Source: Stercorarius parasiticus
Taxonomy: Eukaryota > Chordata > Aves > Charadriiformes > Stercorariidae
Assembly: GCA_013396915.1 (NCBI GenBank)
Contig: VWZL01002554.1
Location: 151,076 to 215,075, forward strand
Direction: 5' to 3'
DNA length: 64,000 bases
Position 1 is the first letter of the stretch, and every line of letters starts with the position of its first letter. Shown here in pieces: positions 57,853-64,000 of this stretch. The position numbers and the translations under genes are program-made. The notes beneath the pieces were generated by a model. It was not told where the DNA came from. It was given only the letters and a program-made list of their open reading frames with translations, and made no database searches.

Positions 57853-60621
57853 GTAGGAAAATATATTTATTTTCTGATGTTTAGGAACTATAATACATTT
57901 CCACTATTTCTTCTGTGAGATTTCCATCCCTGCCCGCCCCCCTCTCTTTTTGCCCATCTAATCCTGCAATCCTGGCTCAAGCAATATTCTCGTCATGCTG
58001 GAGACAGCGATAAAGTTACCCCTTTTGGCACTTTACCTCGCAACAAGGACTGTGTCAGGTCGCAAAGACTCCCTGAAGTCAGTGATGTTTGGCTGAACAA
58101 ACAATGGGGCTTTGCTACTGCCCTATTGATTTTAATGGGATATCGGGCAGGCACAAATGAATGAACACATGGCATTCCTCAAAGGATTGGGACTGAAATT
58201 ACCCATGCAAGGTTTGGGCCAGTAGAAATAAAGCAAAAAAGCCATTTCACTAATGCATATAATAAAAAAAAAATATCTGTGCTTGATTCTATGGGCTGTC
58301 ATGCCAAGTATACAGGCTGAGTAGAAGCTAGAGCTAAAGGACACGCAATGATCAATGGTGATAAATACCAGCAGATAAATTCCTGAACTACAAAATTATT
58401 GTTTTACATTGTAAGTTATGTTGTGTTTTGATATCCAGGATCATCAGGTTCTTTGCTTCAGGAGTCATCAGTTTCCCGTTGCAGCCTTTTTGGGAATGAC
58501 CACATCAAAACTTTTGATGGTTCTTTCTACAGTTTTGCTGGGGACTGCAGTTACCTCCTTGCTGGGGACTGTCACAAGCGTTCCTTCACGCTCTTAGGTG
58601 AGTCTGAGCCAGATACCAAGAAGTAACAAGTGCAAAATGTTGTAGGGATGTGGCATTGCCCTTGTGCCAGGTTCCATCACTGAGAAGAAAAGACAAATAG
58701 TTGTCCTTTGTCAGATAGGATGGACCACTGCATAAAAAGTTTTTGGGTGGTGTTTTTTTTGTTGTGGTTTTTTTTGTGTTTTGTTTGGTTTGGTTTGGGT
58801 TTTGGCGATCGTTATCCCTTGGTAATATAGCTCTCACAAAACTAAGCTGCCAAGGAATGAAGATTTTTCTTGCTGGCTCTTCTAAAGAGGAAAAGTGAGA
58901 CCTTGTTTAATTTTGAATTTGCTAGGGGAATGTGGCTGTTAGAGCTGGGTGCAGGAATAGGAACTATGTGACCCTGTAGAACTAATTTTACCTCTACACA
59001 AAATGCCCCCAGTAAGAAAATCCCATCTTGTAGGACAAAAGGCCTTTGAATTAGCATGAGCCTCTGCAGCATTATTCTTGGGGACAGGCAAGAGATTATG
59101 TGAAAACTAAAACTGTATATTACTTTCATACCAAACTCTTTTGGTAGATATTCTTATATTCACTAATACTATTCTCTATTAGTCATAGTTTAAGGTGACT
59201 TCTTACTGACTAAAAGTAAACTGATCCCATGGCTCTGAAAAGGAACCATATACCAGTTTAAATAATTTTCTTCTTCAACTTGCATAACTTGGTAGAGATT
59301 TTTTGTATATAGAAGAACGCACCAACATATGTGAATTATGAATTGATTGCAGTATTTTATGTGAACAATTAAATCTTAAAAACCATGATCAAACACTTTA
59401 TTTTTATATTGGGCACATAAGCATGGCTTAATCTATTTTTGATTCCTGTCTTAGTATATGTATGTGGGTTTGTTTTGGTTTTGGATACCTGGCTGTGAAG
59501 TGCAATCTGCATTTCTGAGTAAAGTGTCTACGTCTGTGCAGATCTGGCTACCTCAGAGAAGGAGGTCCAGAGCGGGCGGCGCTTTGTGCAAGGAGCTGCT
59601 GTAAAGTCAGAGGTAGACAATGGGCAAAAGCAGAGAAAGGCCTATGTCTGAACCCCCCACTCTCTTCTCTCTCAGAGCCAAAGAGACTTGTATCCATCTC
59701 TATGTGCTGCTGCTGTTGAAAAATTCAGAGTGAGTTGTCCCCCAAGTTGGATAGCCGATATTGGCATCCAGCTCTTAAAGAACAGTTGACGTGGTTAGAG
59801 GGCTCATCAAGAACAAAGACATCCAGGCTCAGCTCTTCTGTTAGTTCAATGGATTCAACCTCCTTCTCTTACCGCTGCGCTATGGCTTGTTCTTGGGATG
59901 AAATTAGGAAGGGAAAGAGCAAGACAGATCGTTGAGCACATCTCCTGTGCAAACTCCTCCAATGTGCATCGTAGGATGGAGGATCCACTGGCTAGAGACA
60001 GTAATGGGGACAGTGTGAGTCCACAGCCAATGCCAGGTCACGTGCCTGCCAGTGGTTGATGCCACCCCTCATCCTGGGACTATCTGTTCATTTCACATTA
60101 AGCAACTATGGGATGAAAAAGAAAATGTTAGAAGATGTGCTCCCAACCCTGTAACGTGTACTTACAGGTTGTCCTCCTGAGTCACAGAACTAACAATATT
60201 TACTTATGTCTCATCTCTACAGGTGACTACCAGGATGGGGAGAAAATTGGTTTCTCTGTGTATCTCGGAGAATATTTCAATCTTCGCTTCTCTTTAGATG
60301 GAGGTGTGATGCAGGAAGACAAAAGGTACCCATGGGAACAAGTATTCCAGAAGAAAAAAAACTGATGTTTTTTGTGTGCCATATTCTGAGAAATTCCTAT
60401 TTTTCTTCACAGGGTTCCCATACCTTTTGCCTCCAATGGCGTATTTATAGAGAAGGAGGCAGGTTATTATAAAATATCCAGCGATGAGCATGGCTTTGTG
60501 GTGAAGATTGATATCAGTGGGAATATTCAGATACTCCTTCAAGAGAAGCACTATAATAAGACCTGTGGGTTGTGTGGCAACTTTAATAAGTTTGCTGAAG
60601 ATGACTTCAGAACTCAGGAAG
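57798..60621 (+). CDS. VWF: von Willebrand factor, N-terminal part (coding exons 2-5; continues beyond window)
   Basis: VWF is a large secreted multimeric glycoprotein of endothelium and megakaryocytes. It tethers platelets to damaged vessel wall and carries factor VIII. Four exons join in frame with GT-AG borders and encode the first 175 residues plus a split codon. They comprise a hydrophobic signal peptide (starting [14 protein letters not shown]) and the start of the propeptide VWD1 domain: first cysteine C33, [13 protein letters not shown] (43-55), and CGLCGNFN with the CGLC motif at 157-160. CGLC is the vicinal-cysteine motif of the propeptide linked to Golgi disulphide multimer assembly. 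N154 (NKT) is a sequon also found in human. The numbering runs two residues behind human (CGLC at 159-162), consistent with a slightly shorter leader. Exon lengths (55, 159, 103, 209) and phases fit one continuous frame. The rest of this roughly 2,800-residue protein lies beyond 64000. Confidence 0.95.
57853..58438 (+). other. VWF intron 2
   Basis: 586 bp with no repeat or gene recognised. The acceptor is GATATCCAG. Confidence 0.88.
58439..58597 (+). CDS. VWF: VWF exon 3 (start of D1 domain)
   Basis: 159 nt. It completes the glycine and encodes [37 protein letters not shown] and [15 protein letters not shown], ending one base into a glycine. It has the typical VWD start: a cysteine, TFDG, and paired cysteines around YLLA. 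The donor is GTGAGT. Confidence 0.96.
   Translation, partial: DHQVLCFRSHQFPVAAFLGMTTSKLLMVLSTVLLGTAVTSLLGTVTSVPSRS
58598..60222 (+). other. VWF intron 3
   Basis: 1,625 bp. It contains a T/G-rich simple stretch at 58741-58805. No CR1 copy was recognised. Confidence 0.88.
58741..58805. repeat. T/G-rich low-complexity tract
   Basis: T runs alternate with GG and GTTT units (GTTTGGTTTGG type). It is simple-sequence DNA in VWF intron 3. Confidence 0.75.
60223..60325 (+). CDS. VWF: VWF exon 4 (D1 domain)
   Basis: 103 nt. It encodes [18 protein letters not shown] and [15 protein letters not shown], with split codons on both sides (glycine before, arginine after). This is the early beta-strand part of VWD1, clearly similar to mammalian VWF (VYLGE motif). 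The acceptor is TCTCTACAG and the donor GTACCC. Confidence 0.95.
60326..60412 (+). other. VWF intron 4 (87 bp)
   Basis: A very short intron with a stop codon in frame near its middle, so it cannot be retained productively. The acceptor is TTTCTTCACAG. Confidence 0.9.
60413..60621 (+). CDS. VWF: VWF exon 5 (D1 domain with CGLC motif)
   Basis: 209 nt. It completes the arginine and encodes [20 protein letters not shown] through [17 protein letters not shown] to RTQE and the first base of the next codon. It includes the calcium-binding type CGNFN..EDDF loop, the CGLC vicinal-cysteine motif and the NKT sequon. The donor is GTAAGA. Confidence 0.97.
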
Positions 60622-63600
60622 GTAAGACTATGACTAACTGACTGTATTTTAATGTACGCTCTGCACACTTTTCCTGCTGGGTGATTCAACAAAGATTTTG
60701 CTGGTCCATCAAAATGTTTTGACAAAACCTGCCAGGTACCTCATCTTGATGTGCCGAAAAGCTGTCTGGCTGAGTTCTTTCATCTTCCTTTCTCCTGAGA
60801 GGACATTGCTGTCACACCTCATTCCTGACCAAAGCCCAGAAGTCTGAATTTAACACTTCTAGAAACCTTGAATCTTGAAATATGAAGATAAAGCTACGGC
60901 ATAAACATTGTACAATACACTGTGTGTAGAGACCGACTAGCAGAAGACCCAGCAAAAAAGATGTGAGGAATACTTGTTGATTCAAATTCTAATTTTTCAT
61001 GAGTTAGACAAGTGGGAGTAAGAATAGATAGTGTTGCAATAGCAGAATATTAAATCCTGGGGATTGCTGCTGGCAGGTTTGTACTTAGATTTGGCAGGGG
61101 ATGCTGTTCTATAAAGCGGTTACCTTTTAGTGGCATTTCCCTGTCTATATGGGCTGTTGGATTGGAGCTGCACCTTATGTTACACCACTTCCTAATGAGA
61201 GGGAGAGACAAGAGCACTTTTGCTGCTCTATACACCTTTATGCAAAGTTTGCCAGTGTGGGTGGAGACTAAGATTTTTGGAAAAGCCCTGAATATGACTT
61301 TGAAGGACTGATCTTGATTTGTGGTATTTCAGAGTGTATTTTAATTTTTAGCACTTACCTGAAGAGGAAAGGTTTAGGGTAAAGTTAGTTAATACACTAA
61401 TATGTTAAATTGATAATGTAAAGTATGTATTAAAAATAAATGATGCAGAAAATAGAAAGGGAGACAAAGCAACTTGAAGAGGAGCCTGGCAGCGCTCCCG
61501 CAAAATGTCTTACTGACACTTGGGATACATAAGCGTAGCTTCAATGTACAGAAAAAACCTGATTTCATAGTGTGTTAAAATGATTGATCCGTCCTTCAGC
61601 AATGTGTAAGTAATGAGAAACAAACTCATCTCACAGAATTGCTTGGCAAGGCTTGGATACCTTGTTGCCTGAATGTGTTGAGATCTGAAGTTTACATCTC
61701 TTTCTTGAGACAATAAATAGGAATGAGGCTCTTATAAAAAGGAGGAGCAGAAAAGGAGACTGTATTGCCTTGAACTGTTCAAATGTAGAAGGTTCCCTTC
61801 TGCTGCTCCTGTTTAAACATGTTTCAATGCTGTATTTGTTTAACACGCCAGAGACTGTATCCTCCCTCTTAAAAAAAGCAGTGCTTTTCACAGTCACGGA
61901 TTTTTGAACGTAATGAAGTACATGGCAGGGTTACTGCTTGGAAGAGCTGAAAAATAAAAGAGAAGGTGACAGAGACCATGCGTAGCTTTTACTATATGAG
62001 GAAGGCCCTGACGTTTGTAACCTGAGTGGACATACAGATGTGTGATTTTAGCCTAAAGAATAGAATTGTATCTCAGCAATTCTGCCAATTTTTTACTCTG
62101 ATATGATAGACCTTTCATTTAAACTAATTTAGAAGGAATTTGAATGAACTATGTTTGAATTTGTTATATCAGTGAGGCACATCACTACGCCCACATGTTG
62201 TTTGTGTCCTTGGCAGCTCTGCTGGCAAGGTGGTTCATAGGAGCGTTTCTTAACTTGTTCCAAGTAAAACCAGCTTTTGATTAATTCGGAGCTTTTTTTC
62301 TTTTTTTAAACTGTTGAAGCTAACTTCCAGGTGAGAGGCAGCACAAGCATCTGCGAGAGGTAATATTCTTTAAATGAAAGGTGTAGGCAGCCTATTGGTA
62401 ACCTATGAAGCAGTTTACCCTTTTCTTTCCACTGCAGTTTTTATTTGCTCTCCTTTTAGCCTGATTATATCTCATAAAGGTCAACCCAACCCGAGATGTG
62501 AGCTTGGTGTAATGATTTAGCAATCTGAGTGCACTGAAGGGTGACCTTAAGGTTGCCAGCAGACTGAACTCTCCTGTTGATGTGTTAAAATCTGGGCAGA
62601 TTTTGATTTATCAGATTGGGCCCTCAGTTCTAATCCATTAGATATATTTCTGGGCTGGGTTTGTATTGATAATAAATACAATAAGATCTTTGAGCTTCAG
62701 AATAATATGCAGTGGAAGCACAGTGTGCAAAGGAAAAAGACAAGGATCTAATGTTGCCAAGATTACAGGCTCTCATCTGGAAACCCCTGGGGAGGACTAT
62801 GCAGATCTGAATGTCAGAGGCAAAGGAAGAGAGATGATGCTAGAGGTTATGCATCAGGTATTGTGCTATAGACAATGAGCTTGTCAGATAGCTGAGATGT
62901 GTTAAACCTTCCTCCAGTTATTTTTTAAAGGCTGGGCAGGCACCTCAAGATATAATAGCCTTTAAACTGCTTTGATTTACACTGAAATGGTAACCTTCTG
63001 GTTGCTACTAGTCCTTGCCTTGTAGGAGGGGAACACATAAGAACCACTGTGATGGAAAGAGTTCTGCAGTTGAAATATTTTCTTCTGTCTCACAGTTTAA
63101 AAGCTAATGCAGTACTTTTGTAACATCTTTGCATCTGCTTGCATAGGAGGAAACTCATGTCATTTGATGGCCCATTTCTAGGGTTTCTTTGTGGCACCAG
63201 AGGACCAGATCTCAAATTTGTGCCGAAGTCAGACTTGTCATAGATAGAATCTACCCCATAAACACTGTCTTTTGTGTAGCATCACACGTTTTGTCACGGT
63301 TTCAACAAAATGTCAATGTTTATGTTGAAAAATGATTTCTCCATATTTTAGAAAAAATAAATAAATTGTGGTTTAATAACACAGATGGTTAGTTTGGTTT
63401 GCTCCTAAGAAAGTGGATTACGATACAGAACTTCACTAATTATATTTGGATTGTTTTGGCGTGGTGGTGAAATAAGAAGTGAAGCACATGCTATATTGGG
63501 GTTGGTGGTTGGACTTGATGATCCCAAGGGTCTTTTCCAACCTGAGTGATTCTATGATTCTATGATAACCACTTACAGCAAGTAAATAAAGGAGGCATGA

Positions 63601-64000
63601 AGAAAAGAGTGTTTAAACTTAGTGAACAGTGTGTAATTATTTTTCTTTTCTCTTCGTATATTTATACGCATGTTCTACAATCTGTCCAATCATGTGCTAT
63701 TGTCTTGGCACTCTTACGGCTCTTCACTGTGTTTTGCTGTGGAAACTGAGAACTGATAGTCTGATGAGAAGATAACACACACTGCTGCTGTATACATTTT
63801 TGATGCACGGTTATTGAGATCCTGGAGGTCTCAGTGATGTGTCTCGATCTGTGGTACCCTAGCAAATTAACATTAGTAGGACCCAGCTTTGAAGGTAGTG
63901 GCCTTAGGTAGTAGCTCTCGAACCTCAAAAAAAAAAAAGTGTCCCCAGTAGGTTTCAGAGTGGCAGAGACACACAGACAGAGGATGGGATGCTGAGTCAC
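60622..64000 (+). other. VWF intron 5 (5' part)
   Basis: Sequence after the exon 5 donor to the window end. No further VWF exon is recognised: the continuation of D1 expected in exon 6 does not appear in any plus-strand frame that I read. It holds a short CR1 remnant near 63.5 kb. Confidence 0.75.
63500..63566 (+). mobile_element. CR1 LINE 3'-terminal stub
   Basis: GGTTGGACTTGATGATCCC, GGGTCTTTTCCAACCT and the terminal GATTCTATGATTCTATGAT 8-mer repeats mark the extreme 3' end of a CR1 reading on the plus strand. Only about 67 bp remain. It is the only plus-oriented CR1 copy seen here. Confidence 0.93.

Noticed and set aside
1..64000. tRNA genes, CRISPR arrays, bacterial operons or a novel defence-type system
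   Set aside because: No tRNA B-box pattern (GGTTCGA type) in a cloverleaf context was noticed, there are no regularly spaced repeats, and everything points to an ordinary vertebrate locus.
60622..64000. A further VWF exon in the last 3.4 kb
   Set aside because: No plus-strand frame between plausible splice sites continues the D1 domain. The one 70-codon frame (62666-62878) has no VWF-like cysteine pattern.

Overview
This is vertebrate nuclear DNA, almost certainly from a bird. It holds two intron-containing genes lying head to head, CD9 on the minus strand and VWF on the plus strand. Non-coding DNA is sparse in recognisable repeats, and most of those are 3' fragments of CR1 LINEs, the dominant avian retrotransposon. 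CR1 copies are seen near 10.2, 21.9, 32.4, 49.7 and 63.5 kb, plus an older one near 23 kb. The protein sequences resemble other amniote CD9 and VWF. The species cannot be fixed from the sequence alone.

Layout. 1-5719 is the flank beyond the 3' end of CD9, with no recognisable gene. 5720-27106 is CD9: eight coding exons, a 3' UTR with an AATAAA signal and GU-rich downstream element, and a CpG-island promoter at about 26.77-27.36 kb. 27361-57797 is a 30-kb intergenic or upstream region with two CR1 fragments, low-complexity tracts and no supportable gene. 57798-60621 holds the first four coding exons of VWF (signal peptide and the start of the D1 domain). 60622-64000 is the 5' part of a long VWF intron; the gene continues beyond the window.

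CD9 is a four-pass tetraspanin of the cell surface, and VWF is a secreted adhesive glycoprotein of endothelium and platelets. Both are present in platelet and endothelial lineages, but their adjacency is conserved synteny (as in the human 12p13 region), not an operon. The promoters look different: CD9 has a GC-rich, TATA-less CpG island, while no CpG island precedes the first visible VWF coding exon.

The main anomaly is in CD9 exon 1. It is broken at a single N (27059) where the last 19 coding bases and the splice donor should be, which looks like a collapsed assembly gap. I saw no undescribed system. The most interesting non-coding signals are a 22-bp perfect palindrome of two octamer motifs in CD9 intron 7, a CR1 fragment almost touching the exon 4 splice donor, a pair of related repeats on either side of exon 2, and several hairpin-forming inverted repeats in intron 1.
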